A DNA stretch of 64,000 nt from Plotosus lineatus (GCA_024760905.1 CM045745.1:9641282-9705281), one strand, 5' to 3'. Shown: positions 12,087 through 21,790, numbered from the stretch's first letter. Made by a program: numbers and translations. The notes: generated from the letters alone by a model not told the origin.

Positions 12087-14578
12087 GGTGTGTGTGTTAA
12101 TAAAAAATGTTTAATAATGGTTTAATTAATAAATATATTACTAAAATGGTTTGTGTGTTAATATGTTGTTAAAATGTTTAAATGGTTTAATAAATAATTT
12201 TACTTTTAGCACATATTTCATACAAAATTGGTGTACTTTTATAATTTTTAAAGGGTTTATGGGGTTTATCCAGTCCAAAGAAAGGAGCCTTAGAACGAAT
12301 TAGGCGTTTAACATGTAAGATGCGACCCCTCTTACGAAATCCCCACGTTACGAAAAGGGCTCTGGAACGGATTAATTTTGTAAGTTGGGGGCCAGTATAT
12401 ATACTGGTATACACTATATATATTAGTCCTTCTCAAAAAATTAGCATATTGTGATAAATACACACACATATATCCCTCGCTACTTCACGCTTCAATTCAT
12501 GCGGCTTCAGTACATTTTTTTTTTTGTTGTTGTTTTTTTAAATATTCATTTAATTAAAAAATAAGAAAATTAAGAAAGAATATGGGGGGAAAGTTAAGGA
12601 AAATGCTGCAAAAACACAGCCTATTATGCAAAAAAAACAACCCAAAACCTCCCATCAGAACTACTTACATTTTTATGAGAGGTGCACATCTGAGTGCGTG
12701 CATGCGTGTCTGTATGTATGTGTATTTATATTTTATTTACATCTTCTGCATTATGTTTTAATGTTCAATTGTTATATGAATTTATAGCATTGAATATGTA
12801 TTTATTGTTATTATATACACATACATGGACGTATACGTCAGTCGGGTATGTTGGGTGGGTTGATCCTACTTCGCGGAATTCGGTGGTCGCGGGGGGATCT
12901 CGGTCCCAATTAACCGCGGAAAGTGAGGGATCCTGGTGTATGAATATATACTGAGAGTGTGTATGTATGTGAGGAGTTATTGCATATGTGAAGGAAAAGT
13001 ACAGTAAATGTTTTTAAGGTTCATTTGCACAAATTTGATATTCCACAACCACTCAGTCTATCTTACTTTGTAATACAATTATTAATGCTTTTGTATTTTT
13101 CACATTAATGTGTGGATTAATTTCTTAACCTATTTGGGTTGAAGGATTTCAATCATCCAATATATCTTATGAAAAAAAATACATTTCTGTTCTGTCCCAT
13201 AACTGTCAATCAACCCTGTAAAGTAATCATTCATTCACTTTCTGAACTTAACTGAATTAAGTGGGGAGGATGGCACATGCTCGGCAGGCCATCATAGTGT
13301 CAACACTCACACAACCATTCATACTCTCATTCACATCTACGGGTGATTTGGAACAGCTAATTAGACTACTGTGCATGTTTTTGGACCGTAGGAGGAAACC
13401 CACATGAGCACGGGGAGAGCATGCCCCGTAAAATATTTTGAACATTTTCAGTTGGAAGTTGTTTCATCTAAACTTGAAAACTGTGCATCTCTGCACCAGT
13501 TTCTCATACTGAAAACAGGAGTGAGTGGTTTAATGTTTGGAGTACAGTGATACCTCTGCTCACGAACATAATTGGTTCCCAGAAAGTGTGTGTGAGGCGA
13601 AAAGTTCGTCTTCCGTACATTTATTTCCCATAAGAAACCATTAAAATGAGAATAATCCGTTCCCAGGTCCCCATAAAACATAATTTTCTACTAAATAAAC
13701 CTTAAAACTACACAAAAATATACCTTATTTTATGTATAATAAATGTGCTATTGTATTGTAATTAAAGAAATAAACTGTACTGTATAATAAAGTGGTTTTA
13801 TTTACCTTTGTGATGGTAGTTGATGGCTTGATGGAATGGAGTGGGAGGAGGAGGGAGGGAGGACTTACTGTTTGGAAGGAGTGTTTGGAAACGCCTACTG
13901 TTTGGAAACACCCTTAGCCACACACGCACCATAATAGCTTCCTTGTTCTTAAGGATGGGAGCAATGGTAGACTTAGCGTACTGGTAGTGGGACGCTGAGT
14001 CACACAAACGCACACCTCGTTCGTGTTTTCAATGATCTCCGCCTGTGGTGGGGTCTTTTCGGTCCCATAATAGCAAAAGTACACTCAATATGGTCCAAAA
14101 TGTCTATCAAACACAAACCACTTCCGCACTGAAAAAAAAGGGGGTGACGAACTGTGACGCCATGGCGTCGCGTCAGCTTCGTGGCAACGCCACCGTGGCG
14201 CTGTTCGACCGCTGGTTTGGTTCGTCCGCCGAAAACTAGTTCGTCAGCAGAGACTATATGCTCGCAAATTTAATGTTCTTGAGGCGAAAAGTTCGTGATC
14301 TTAAGCGTTCGTCAGCGGAGGTTTTACTGTACAGTCGGCCCCCTTCTTACAAAATGTATCCATTCCAACGCCTTTTTCGGAACCTGGAGTTTTCCTAAGT
14401 AGAGGTGCATTTTACATGTAAAACACGTGATTCGTTCCAAGGCTCCCAAGACTACCCTTTAAAAATTATAAAAGCATACCGTTTAAGGGACTTACTTCAT
14501 GTTGACCATGACTTCTTAGTGAAGCTATAATCTTACAATGACCATGGCACCGGAAATCACTTTCACCGGGAATCACAC

Positions 14579-14628
<50 letters not shown>

Positions 14629-17600
14629 ATGCGTGTGTTGGCCATGTCTTCTTAGCAGAGTTATAATCTTACAAATGTTTATGCAAGGTTAAAAGCCTGA
14701 GCCAATAAAATACAGTTGGAATGACACACAAACACGAACGCGGATCACACAAACTTGAACAAAGTGGGAACAACAGTGTCATCCCTCCTATCCAATGGGA
14801 GACCAGCAGGGCGGGATGTTGAGAGATAGCCAATGGGAGGGAGCTGCGTCATCCCTCCTAGCCAATGGGAGGCCAGTGGGGTGGGATGTTGGGAGACAGC
14901 CAATGAGAGAGAGCAACTCGCGCATCGTTTGAATGGCGCATTTGGCGCTTTTCGTAACAAGAAGTTGTTTCGTATACAGAGGACAAAAATTTAGGAAAAT
15001 GTTTTTCGTATACTGTACTGGATTTTTCGTATTCAGGGGTTTTCGTAAGAAGGGGGCCGACGGTATTTACAACATAATCAGCAGATTGGATCAAACTGGA
15101 TCAAGGCCACGGCAAGGGCAAACAACCTGAAGAGCAAAGACAATACTAAGGAAGGACGAGATTTGTTGGTGATTAAGGTAATCCCAGGACTTGTTTTGAC
15201 TTGTTTTTTTTCCACTTAGAGTGTGATGTTGATTTGGGGGCAATGGTGGTCTAGTGGTATAGGGTGCTGGATTGCTGATCCAAAGGTTGGGGGTTCAGGT
15301 CCCACTCTCCACAGGGTTGTCACTGCCCCCCCCCCCCCCCCAGTTGCAGCTAACTGGGTTATCAAAGGCGGGCCATGTCTCTCACTGTCTATGGTGAGAG
15401 GTTCATGTAAAAGAACCATTGCTGACTTTCATAAAGAGTAGCTGCAAAGTCGTCAGCGTGTTTCTGTCCCTTGCTAAAAAGGGTTGTGACAGGAAGGGCA
15501 TCCGATGTAAAAAAAAAACCTCTGCCAAATCAAACGGGCGAATCAGATGATTCGCTGTGGCGACTCCCGAGTAAAAAAGGGAAAAAGCCGAAAGGAAGAC
15601 AGACAGTGTGATGTTGATTGGTGAAGCCAATTTGAACTAACACACTGGTCAAAAATTATAGCTAAAGGTACATTTTTAACTTAAAAAAAAAAAAAAAAGT
15701 TATACTGTAAAGTAATCTCGCTTATAGATCTTAAATAAATACACTCACTATCCAAGTTACGACCTAGATCGGTTCCGACCAACCAGTCGTAAGTCGGATA
15801 TTTAACACAACGAAACCGAAACCACCCAGAACTCTCTATGAATTCACGTGACGCATATTCTTCACCTGTACGTTCTTTCAACATAAACATGTGGGAATAA
15901 ACTTGTTGCCTTACTTTACACTGCTCACAACATCACTTTCACATTTCTTTCCCTACATCTTCCGAACATGTGTACAGCGACTTTTCCATCTCTGCAATCG
16001 GTCGTTCACGCTGTTTTGTGATGATTGTTGACTTAATTGGGGCTGCTGCTTTCACTGCTTCCTTAACGCGGTCCTTGTCCTTCAAAATTTTAGACACCGT
16101 GGAGTGGGAGAGATGGAGATCTCACTTTCACTTTCATCTCCGTCTCCAATGACAGTACCTTCCTTACTTTCTTGGTAGAATCGCCATCTGATGAATCGGA
16201 CTTCCTCTTGGGAACCATGGTAACGGTGTACAGTAAATGAAAGTAAAATTGTACTGTAAAACAGATGTTACTGCGACAGTATCTACTCACTGAGTGTAGT
16301 GATAGAATGCGATGTGATGGAGCGTGAGATGCAGGGATGCTGCGCTGCCACAACCATCTTACGTGCTGCGCTGCCAGACATAGTATACAGGAAACTCATA
16401 ATAGGCATCTGCCAGACGTGGTCGTAAGTCCGGGTGGTTGTAACTCGCGTACATCGTAACTCAGATAGTGATTGTAGTAATGTGAAGAAACTAAAACAAA
16501 AATTCTCACAGTATCCATATTTTAAATTCTTCAAACTATCCAATCTGTTTTTGAATGGTAATGGTGGGAATGAAGGAAAGACAAATTAAGGCCATGTTGT
16601 TCAAAGCTTCCAAGTATGACGCATGAATGAAGAAAAGTGATAGCGGGGTATTGAAGAGACAAAGTGGCATCGATTGAGATAGTGAGCGGGAGTTTTTATG
16701 GCCGCATTAACTCGACCCTGTATTAAAGAGGACAGGACACTGTCTCTTATGTCTCGCTCACCCACGATAGTTAACTTTTGCATAGGATGTGGGAATGTTC
16801 CACTTTCAGCATTACAAACAGACAGCCTCACAACCCCAGTCAATCTTGGTGTAATTTTGCCATCTGTGCCAAAATAACAAGGAAGCAGCAACTTCAACCA
16901 CCAGACAATGTCCTGAATCAAGACGTTTTATAAGATTAGGATTTACAATGTAGAAACAATGCTTTATGGAAGGCCGCTTGCACCAGTCTATCCTTGACAG
17001 GTCATTGCTTTCACCGGAAACCAGGAACAAGCGGATATGGATGATGATTGAAATTTTTGGGGGTTTTTTTTTTGTTTGTTTGTTTTGTTGGGCGGCATGG
17101 TGTTGTACTGGTTAGCACGTCCACCTCACAGCAAGAAGATCCTGGGTTTGATTCCCAGCACGGGTGTTTCTAGGATTGTGTGGGTTTCCTCCGGATACTC
17201 CGGTTTCTCCCCAAAGTCCAAAAGCATGCACAGTAGGTTAACTGGCTGTTCCAAATCTCCCCTAGGTGTGAGTGTGAATGGATGTGCGAGCTGTCCAGGG
17301 TGTACCTTACCCTCAACCACAGTCGGCTGAGATGGGCGCCAGACACCTTGAGGCCCTAATTAGGATGACGCAGTTAGAAAATTAATGAATTGTTTTGTTT
17401 TTTTATACGGTAGAGCAGTCGTCCCCAAACTACGGCCCGCGGGCCGGATACGGCCCACCTCCACATTTGGCCTGGCCTACTGAACAATACCAGAGATGCA
17501 TTATGATTCTTATTTTTGTTTTTAGTCTGGCCATGCGATCAAGACTAAAACATTCCCAGAACATAATATTCTACTCCACCCTTCTGCCGTCTGTACCCCA

Positions 17601-19538
17601 TCTGAACACCAGTACCCCCCAACCCCGAAACAAAACTCCTAGGCTCTCCCCTGTCAAATAGAACGGAATAATGGTGAAAAGGTTATGGAAGAGAAAATTT
17701 GATTGAGAATGCAGGGTATTTAACCTGCAGTGGACAAACGATTATTTTTTTGTTCAATGCAAAGAAAAGGTTGTTTGTATCATCTGTCAAGACACAGTGG
17801 TGGTATTCAAAGAATACAATCTGTGCCATCACTCTGAATCCCATCACAAAGACGAGTATGATCGCTTGCAAGGACAAATACGAGTAGACGAACTCTTAAA
17901 GCTAAAAAGTGGATGGTTAGCTCAGGAGAATACATTTGTATGCCAGGTTCGGCTGAACTAGTCGTCTGTTTTGGCAGCTTTCGGGTTGCTCAACTGATCG
18001 CAAGCAGTGGTTTTTTTTATTTATTTATTTCCTGACTTTTTTCTGTGATGGTCCCAGAAAGGGTTACTAATATTTGGTTATGCGTGGCTTACTGGAAAAC
18101 AATAAATGTTTATGTTTAGGCAGCCCTGCGATCGTCACACTTTTTCTGTTACATACTGACCTCGGCCTCCCATCAGAGAAGGGAAAAGTTATGTGGCCCT
18201 CGCAGAATAAAGTTTCGGGAGCCCTGCAGTAGAGCCTTAAAAAGATTTGCTTGTATGCTAACTCAGCATTTACACTGTTTTGCAGACTTTTGTAACCCTA
18301 AGCAAATCTGGTTGGTCAGAAGTGTAAGCCTACTAGCATGGGTGCAAGTCTCATACACAGAGATGAATTAAATATCTGCTCGGATCGGCACAATCTACCA
18401 TGCATACTCAGTTAAGCAAAGAGAGTTGTAATATGAATGAAAACCCGAAAAGAAAGAGAACTCTCCGCTCTGCTGGTGATTCACATCAGTGCAGGCTGAG
18501 TACTAAACGAGTTCAACGGCGCCCTTGCTCACTTGAAAGACCGGAAGTCCGTATAACCCGCGTTTTGTGTCAAGCACAGCAAGTGCACTACTTTTGGTGT
18601 TGGACGCCTCACATATTGTAAGCGTTGATTGACTGTTTTAAGCTTCATGTAAAGTGACCATCCGTCGACCATCGGAACTATTTACAAGCAGAAAGATCGC
18701 ATCATAGAGAATGTTAAAGGTTATATTTGATACTGTATTTGATATTTGATGAGTGAATTTGATTAAAATTTATCTATTTGAAATTATTTTGCATGAATTT
18801 AATTTATTTGAAATTAATGTTGATATTATTTGATATATTTGATATTATTTTACAATGTTATGTTTATAATAATTGATTTAGGGGTGTTTTATGAGATACG
18901 GTAATGGTATTTATGGATGTATAGTACAGTATGAGCGTCATACGTCACACATCATACGTCACTGCAACAACTTGCGTTCATTTTCAACTTACGTTCGGCC
19001 GTCCGGAACCAATTAAAAACGTAAGTCCGGGAGCGTCTGTAATCCTACCACTCTTCCAGCCGCAATAGTTTCCAATGAAACTGAGCTGAACCCACCCAGC
19101 CCCACTGATCATGCTGATCAATGCATGCTCTGCCCAAACCCTGCCGATCACCTAAACCGAACAGAACCTGAGATCACAAAGATTTGAGAAAGCATCTATT
19201 TTGGTAAATCTCACAATGAGTGCTACATTTGTAAATAAGCAAACCAGACATTACCCAGACCTGGATTTCCAGACATTGTTCATAATTTTGAAGAAAAAAA
19301 ACACCTTAAGGGTGAACTTGCTGCTCAGAGAGCTCACAGTGTTGCAATGACAAACTTTCAATGAACGGTAAACAAACAAAAACAACAATTTGAATTCTGG
19401 GAAGGGTGACTCAGCCCCTATAATGACCACGTCCCACTATAGCATGGAAGTACTCATGTTTTGTATTTGCTACTACTACCATTACAACTCAACACCATTA
19501 CTCATTTCACAACAAAACACAGATGCTGTCAGTTGAGT

Positions 19539-19582
<44 letters not shown>

Positions 19583-20789
19583 GTCAACATATTGTCTGGG
19601 ATTCAGCCTCATCTCATTTTCTGAACCCCTTTATTCTTTATTAGGGTCACAGGGAGACTGAAACCCATCCCAGCCTACTTTGGACTGAAAAAAGGTCAAA
19701 ATGTTCAACAGACTATTATGGGGCAACACACACCACCCTCCCCCCATAGTAAATAGTCATGACATATCCTGTGTGTGTGTGCGGGCGGGCATTTCGGGCT
19801 CAGATTGGCCTCACTAGCTAGCCATCCTCGGACCCACAGATCACAGATCTGATATGAAGTCATGGGACATCGAAGGACGAACAACAACAAGAATAGTCAT
19901 GAAATAGCAAAGTAATATTCAGTCATTATAGCTGTCTGAGGTAGGAGAAATTGGCAGAATGGGCTTATCTATGGTCGAAATGGGCTTCTGTGGGTGGTGT
20001 ACATGCTCAGGAGAGAAATAGGTAAGCAATGTACTGTAACTGTTTGGATGCAGTAACACTATTTCCGGGGGAAGTTTTGTTTTTTTGTTTGTTTGGGGTT
20101 TTTTTTTTTTGGGGGGGGGGGGGGGGTTTGTTTGTCTTGTTTATTTGTTTTTTATTTTTTTCCTACAGCTGTTAAAACCATATGAACTTCACTCCCTCCA
20201 ACCCAAACAACTTTGGATCTCCCAATTTAAGCCAAATCTGCAACTTACCAAATCCGAAGGAGAGAAATCTGGCGGTCATGTTGGAAAAGATCCATGTGTG
20301 GCCACAGAACTGGAGTAAATAGTAGAAGAACAGATAGACGAAGCGAATGCTGCACCTATACAGGTAAAACACAGGGGGAGGGGGAGGGGCAGGGGGAGGG
20401 GCTGAGCTAACGGAAAGTTCTTCTCTTTAACATGCATTTTCTTGATCTAAAGCTTCACATCAGGTACAAAACTCACTTCTGTTTATATCTTGACCTCTTT
20501 TTTTGATAGATTGCAATCCCAAAGGACTTTAAACATCTGTACAACGCTTTAAAACATCTGTATCTAAGTTTTTCACCTTCAACAACAACAACAACAACAA
20601 CAACACGAGCAGAAATTCCTGAAGCGGCTCGTCGGCTATTATTAAACATATGGAGGCTACAGACACCAAAAAAAAAAAAAAAAAAAAAACTCGGAAATTC
20701 CTTAGCATTTTCGGTTAGCATAGCATACCACGTCATAACACAGATGTGTGACGACATTAAATAAAGCTGGACAGCGGTGCTCACCTCAT
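1965..20789 (-). CDS. hacd4: HACD4, very-long-chain 3-hydroxyacyl-CoA dehydratase 4, seven coding exons
   Basis: Seven exons splice in frame to a predicted 215-residue membrane protein (human HACD4 is about 232). HACD enzymes carry out the third step of very-long-chain fatty-acid elongation in the ER, dehydrating 3-hydroxyacyl-CoA to trans-2-enoyl-CoA. Hydrophobic segments occur around residues 8-23, 43-60, 79-90, 97-110, 133-148 and 170-192. Y142 and E149, seven residues apart in PVYMLSVITE, match the catalytic Tyr/Glu pair known from yeast PHS1. LLQFCGHTWIFSNMTARFLS and ISLYVYFPYVLMAYLP are typical HACD4 signatures. The C-terminus is basic (KKRKRH), consistent with ER residence. The start is an ATG five bases before the first donor, giving MRCSIRFVYLFFYYLLQFCG; no other in-frame start is supported. 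Intron 2 is 13.6 kb and full of SINEs and DNA transposons. The next gene, FCER1G, is on the same strand 10 kb upstream. Confidence 0.88.
2142..2273 (-). CDS. hacd4: HACD4 coding exon 6
   Basis: A long T-tract acceptor ending in TTTTAG and donor GTGAGA flank 132 nt. It encodes ISILQALPYYKSQGTYSFQL and ETPISLYVYFPYVLMAYLPL, aligned to the LPYFES-GTYS and IYFPYVL motifs of the family. Confidence 0.92.
2280..3810. other. HACD4 intron 5, mostly unique sequence
   Basis: Holds a short (CA)n at 2388-2411. I recognise no other repeat or coding segment up to the SINE at 3815. Confidence 0.5.
3815..4153 (-). repeat. tRNA-derived SINE (family A), L2-like tail
   Basis: On the - strand this has a degraded tRNA-like head, the shared body (gacagtgagaga, gaaccattg) and the tail ending in cctaattaggatt. 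It lies within HACD4 intron 5. Confidence 0.8.
4471..4931. mobile_element. Tigger-like MITE, 461 bp, TA target site
   Basis: Ends CAGGGATCCCTTGCTACTCC and GAAAGTGAGGGATCCCTG are imperfect inverted repeats, with TA on each side. A related copy lies at 12472-12934. It lies within HACD4 intron 5. Confidence 0.82.
4940..5500. other. No gene or recognised repeat (HACD4 intron 5)
   Basis: Unique-looking A/T-rich sequence just downstream of exon 5 on the - strand. Confidence 0.45.
5519..5625 (-). CDS. hacd4: HACD4 coding exon 5 (active site)
   Basis: Acceptor tgttttacag and donor GTACAA flank 107 nt. The split Arg is followed by YPYQLMCLISTPSFNMLWAR and HTITIPVYMLSVITE, which contains the predicted catalytic Y142 and E149. 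Confidence 0.92.
5847..5956 (-). CDS. hacd4: HACD4 coding exon 4
   Basis: Acceptor acgcttcag and donor GTTTGT flank 110 nt. It encodes a membrane segment, the loop SQEEFQNKTVICV, and FYLWSILDLI. Confidence 0.9.
6036..6533. mobile_element. hAT-type MITE with 8-bp target duplication
   Basis: Ends CAGTGCTTCTCAA and TTGAGAAGCACTG are inverted repeats. Flanks TTGTAAGA and CTGTAAGG agree at 6 of 8 bases. Related copies lie at 52111-52367 and 63125-63409. It sits in HACD4 intron 3, close to exon 3. Confidence 0.78.
6571..6689 (-). CDS. hacd4: HACD4 coding exon 3
   Basis: Acceptor ttctttag and donor GTAACA flank 119 nt encoding GVMMTLCQLLSILELLHITD and GIEDSRLFPRLVQ. The LLELLH-GIE-LLPR core is typical of HACD4. 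Confidence 0.9.
6804..7577. mobile_element. Tigger-like element ('tattttctggactat' ends)
   Basis: Left TGTATTTTCTGGACTATACG is roughly inverted at the right as ATAGTCCGGAAAATACGG, about 0.77 kb apart. The ends resemble those at 31840-33186. Edges are approximate. Confidence 0.65.
7585..7835 (-). repeat. SINE family A fragment, L2-like tail
   Basis: Shared body and L2-like tail; the tRNA-like head is lost. A (GT)n tract follows near 7880-7906. Confidence 0.75.
8168..8490 (+). repeat. SINE family A, RTE-like tail
   Basis: tRNA-like head with an A-box-like TGGCCTGGTGCT and a B-box GGTTCGAGTCC, then the shared body, then a tail beginning GGGTTGCGTCAGGAGTGGCA. Confidence 0.8.
9134..9495 (-). repeat. 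SINE family A, RTE-like tail, 14-bp target duplication
   Basis: Flanks CATCACACCCATAT (9120-9133) and CATCACGCCCATAT (9496-9509) differ at one base. The element runs from an RTE-like tail (left) to the tRNA-like head (right) on the - strand. Confidence 0.88.
9510..10200. mobile_element. Probable Tc1/mariner remnants
   Basis: The stretch 9720-9880 carries wording I associate with fish Tc1-like elements (cttagttccagtgaaagga, cagttttggggaagaa), with parts in opposite orientations. Near 9990, gttgggtccagaaatattc resembles a mariner end. No frame is intact. Confidence 0.4.
10205..10425 (-). repeat. SINE family A fragment, L2-like tail
   Basis: Diverged copy of the shared body and L2-like tail without a clear tRNA-like head. 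Confidence 0.65.
10605..11045. repeat. Inverted pair of SINE A halves with different tails
   Basis: 10605-10787 is a - strand piece with an RTE-like tail; 10793-11045 is a + strand piece with an L2-like tail. They meet within the body segment (gacagtgagag), giving a palindromic composite. Confidence 0.75.
11089..11272. repeat. (AT)n tracts around a 115-bp repeated segment
   Basis: (AT)n at 11089-11121 and 11234-11272 bracket a segment (ataatcacctgaagagagag ... cctgtcctttt) that recurs at about 54890-55003, again next to dinucleotide tracts. Confidence 0.8.
11287..12394. mobile_element. Tigger-like element with internal tandem repeat
   Basis: Left end CAGTCGGCCCCCAACTTACG and right end GTAAGTTGGGGGCCAGTA are inverted repeats. 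Inside, a unit containing aattcagtaaa, gtcaagcagggaatg and a (GA)-rich end is repeated about three times between 11500 and 12080, the middle copy shortened. Confidence 0.78.
12472..12934. mobile_element. Tigger-like MITE ('tccctcgctact' family)
   Basis: Related to the copy at 4471-4931: left atccctcgctacttcacgct, right cggaaagtgagggatcctg. The terminal bases are decayed. Confidence 0.75.
13225..13430 (-). repeat. SINE family B fragment, L2-like body
   Basis: Contains the complement of 'gtttcctcctacggtcc...acatgcaca...aatca' shared with other family B copies. Confidence 0.6.
13545..14329. mobile_element. Tigger-like element, TA target site
   Basis: Ends CAGTGATACCTCTGCTCACG and CGTCAGCGGAGGTTTTACTG are inverted repeats, flanked by TA on both sides. 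No intact frame. The right TA is shared with the next element. Confidence 0.82.
14332..15063. mobile_element. Tigger-like element adjoining the previous one
   Basis: Left CAGTCGGCCCCCTTCTTACA and right GTAAGAAGGGGGCCGACGG are inverted repeats. Interior holds a (GT)n at 14581-14629 and CCAATGGGAG repeats at 14795-14905. Confidence 0.82.
15235..15604 (+). repeat. Complete SINE family A with RTE-like tail, 15-bp target duplication
   Basis: Perfect duplications AGTGTGATGTTGATT at 15220-15234 and 15605-15619 bound the element. Order: tRNA-like head (A-box-like TGGTCTAGTGGT; B-box region GGTTCAGGTCC), a C-rich run, the shared body, then the RTE-like tail (gacaggaagggcatccga, gattcgctgtggcgactccc, gccgaaaggaagacag). 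It is the clearest full copy. Confidence 0.92.
15742..16474 (-). mobile_element. Tigger/pogo element with transposase N-terminus
   Basis: Ends CACTCACTATCCAAGTTACG and CGTAACTCAGATAGTGATTG are imperfect inverted repeats flanked by TA. On the - strand a frame starting near 16219 gives MVPKRKSDSSDGDSTKKVRK, and a further segment gives LSHSTVSKILKDKDRVKEAV then KSTIITKQRERPIAEMEKSL. These match my memory of the DNA-binding region of Tigger/jerky/CENP-B-type transposases. The catalytic DDE part is absent, so this is an internally deleted element. Confidence 0.85.
16480..17085. other. Unassigned stretch (HACD4 intron 2)
   Basis: Short - strand frames near 16600-17030 have no family I can name. 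It could be old transposon sequence. Confidence 0.35.
17090..17392 (+). repeat. tRNA-derived SINE (family B), L2-like tail
   Basis: Head 'gttgtactggttagcacgtc' with B-box-like GGTTTGATTCC, body 'gtgtgggtttcctccg...acatgca'-type, and tail ending 'cctaattaggatga'. The most complete family B copy. Confidence 0.82.
17416..18226 (+). mobile_element. hAT transposon remnant with BED zinc-finger fragment
   Basis: Starts CAGTCGTCCCCAAACTACGG and ends TTCGGGAGCCCTG. Flanking CGGTAGAG (17408-17415) and CAGTAGAG (18227-18234) agree at 7 of 8 bases. A + strand frame around 17716-17960 reads QWTNDYFFVQCKEKVVCIIC then FKEYNLCHHSESHHKDEYDR, a BED-type zinc finger (C-x2-C, then His residues) as in SCAND3/ZBED-like hAT transposases. 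A TGA just upstream breaks the frame, and the catalytic region is gone. Confidence 0.82.
18235..19600. other. Mostly unassigned; Tigger-like end near 18990-19040
   Basis: The end 'aacgtaagtccgggagcgtc' at about 19018-19037 looks like the right terminus of a Tigger-like element whose left end I did not find. An AT-rich stretch at 18720-18880 repeats 'atttgatatt' words. A (GA)n lies at 19558-19582. Confidence 0.4.
19605..19690 (-). repeat. L2-like SINE tail fragment
   Basis: Reads 'tttctgaacccctttattctttattagggtcac', the tail of the local SINE families. Confidence 0.55.
20101..20128. repeat. T-rich run followed by poly(G)
   Basis: A run of T is followed by about sixteen G. The same neighbourhood has (AAC)n at 20581-20604 and poly(A) at 20669-20688. 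Confidence 0.85.
20249..20355 (-). CDS. hacd4: HACD4 coding exon 2
   Basis: Acceptor cctgtatag and donor GTAAGT flank 107 nt. It encodes the first membrane segment, YLFFYYLLQFCGHTWIF, and the conserved SNMTARFLSFG. Confidence 0.9.
20785..20789 (-). CDS. hacd4: HACD4 coding exon 1 (start codon, 5 coding bases)
   Basis: On the - strand the sequence is ATGAG followed by donor GTGAGC. AG plus the first G of exon 2 makes Arg2. The rest of the exon is 5' UTR, which contains an open frame in another phase. Confidence 0.7.
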
Positions 20790-21010
20790 TTTTCCGCGCT
20801 GCTCCACGCTCAGGTTTCTTCAGCCTGCTCGAGTTCTTTGCTAATCTCGGCTTCCCCGTTTCCTCGATGACGTAAACAGGGAGGTCCTGCAGTGGGCTTC
20901 CCTTTGCTTTTTCTACAGTGGATTTGAGTGATCTGAGGAAGTTCCTGCATTTCACTGGCACGTGCAAAAACGCCTTGCAGCAGCAGCAGCGTGAGATCGC
21001 CAGACGCCCT

Positions 21011-21018
21011 CACGTGAC
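21011..21018 (-). promoter_or_regulatory. E-box near the HACD4 promoter
   Basis: CACGTGAC lies 222 bp upstream of the HACD4 ATG; on the gene strand it reads GTCACGTG, a USF/TFE3-type E-box. Position fits a proximal promoter, but no start site is known. Confidence 0.35.
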
Positions 21019-21164
21019 TCAAGTTCCTCCATGAGTTTCTGTGTTTCTCACAACTCTGCCACATCCTTCATCCCCCAAACTAACATCTACACCTTTTACA
21101 ATCACTGCGAAGCCTGTTTCGACCACTTTATTCTGACTTTATATCTCATCAGCAGCATTAACAA

Positions 21165-21790
21165 ACCACTTAATCTTTCCAGGGTCGCAAGGGAGGCTGG
21201 AGCCTATCTCAGCCAACACTGAGCCAAGGTGGGGTCCACCCTGAACACCTAGCTAGAACATTGCAGGGCAGCACACACAACCACTCACATCTACAGGGTC
21301 AACGTTTATAGAGTGTGGGTGTACCTGAAGGAAAATAAATAGGGGAGAACTTTCAAACTCTACACGGAAACACCTGAGTCCAGGAGCCAAACCCAGGAGC
21401 TTCTTGCTGTGCATCGGATGTGCTAACCACTACGCCACAGTCGTTTATATCTCATACAGATAATCCATTCTGCCAATCCATTTAATTCTACTTGAGTCAT
21501 GGGGAGGCTGGAGCCTTTTTTCAGATGGTACTGGATGAAGGTGGGGTACACCCTGAACATAAAGATTTCAAATCCATTAGTACGGAGAACTCATAATGAT
21601 CTTACTAGTGTAAGATTGACCTGTAATGAGAACATCGACCATACCGGAATACACACACCTACACATCCAACCATTCACACTCACTCTCACACACCTAGAC
21701 GCAATTTGGAACAGTCACGTCGCCCGCCGTGTTCGATTCCTGGACCTTTTTATGTGAGGTGGACGTGCTCACCACTACTTCACTGTGCCG
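21165..21790 (-). repeat. Two SINE family B copies in tandem
   Basis: 21165-21445 and 21470-21790 each read, on the - strand, from a tRNA-like head with cacgtcc and gttcgattcc-type words to the L2-like tail. Both are diverged. Confidence 0.68.

Noticed and set aside
15235..15310. A tRNA gene suggested by A-box and B-box words
   Set aside because: It is the head of a repeated SINE with target duplications; the cloverleaf does not close and copies recur across the window.
20473..20967. A 164-codon frame starting MHVPVKCRNFLRSLKSTVEK
   Set aside because: It crosses the HACD4 exon 1 donor into the intron and poly(A) tract, with no family resemblance. At most its first part is an upstream frame in the 5' UTR.
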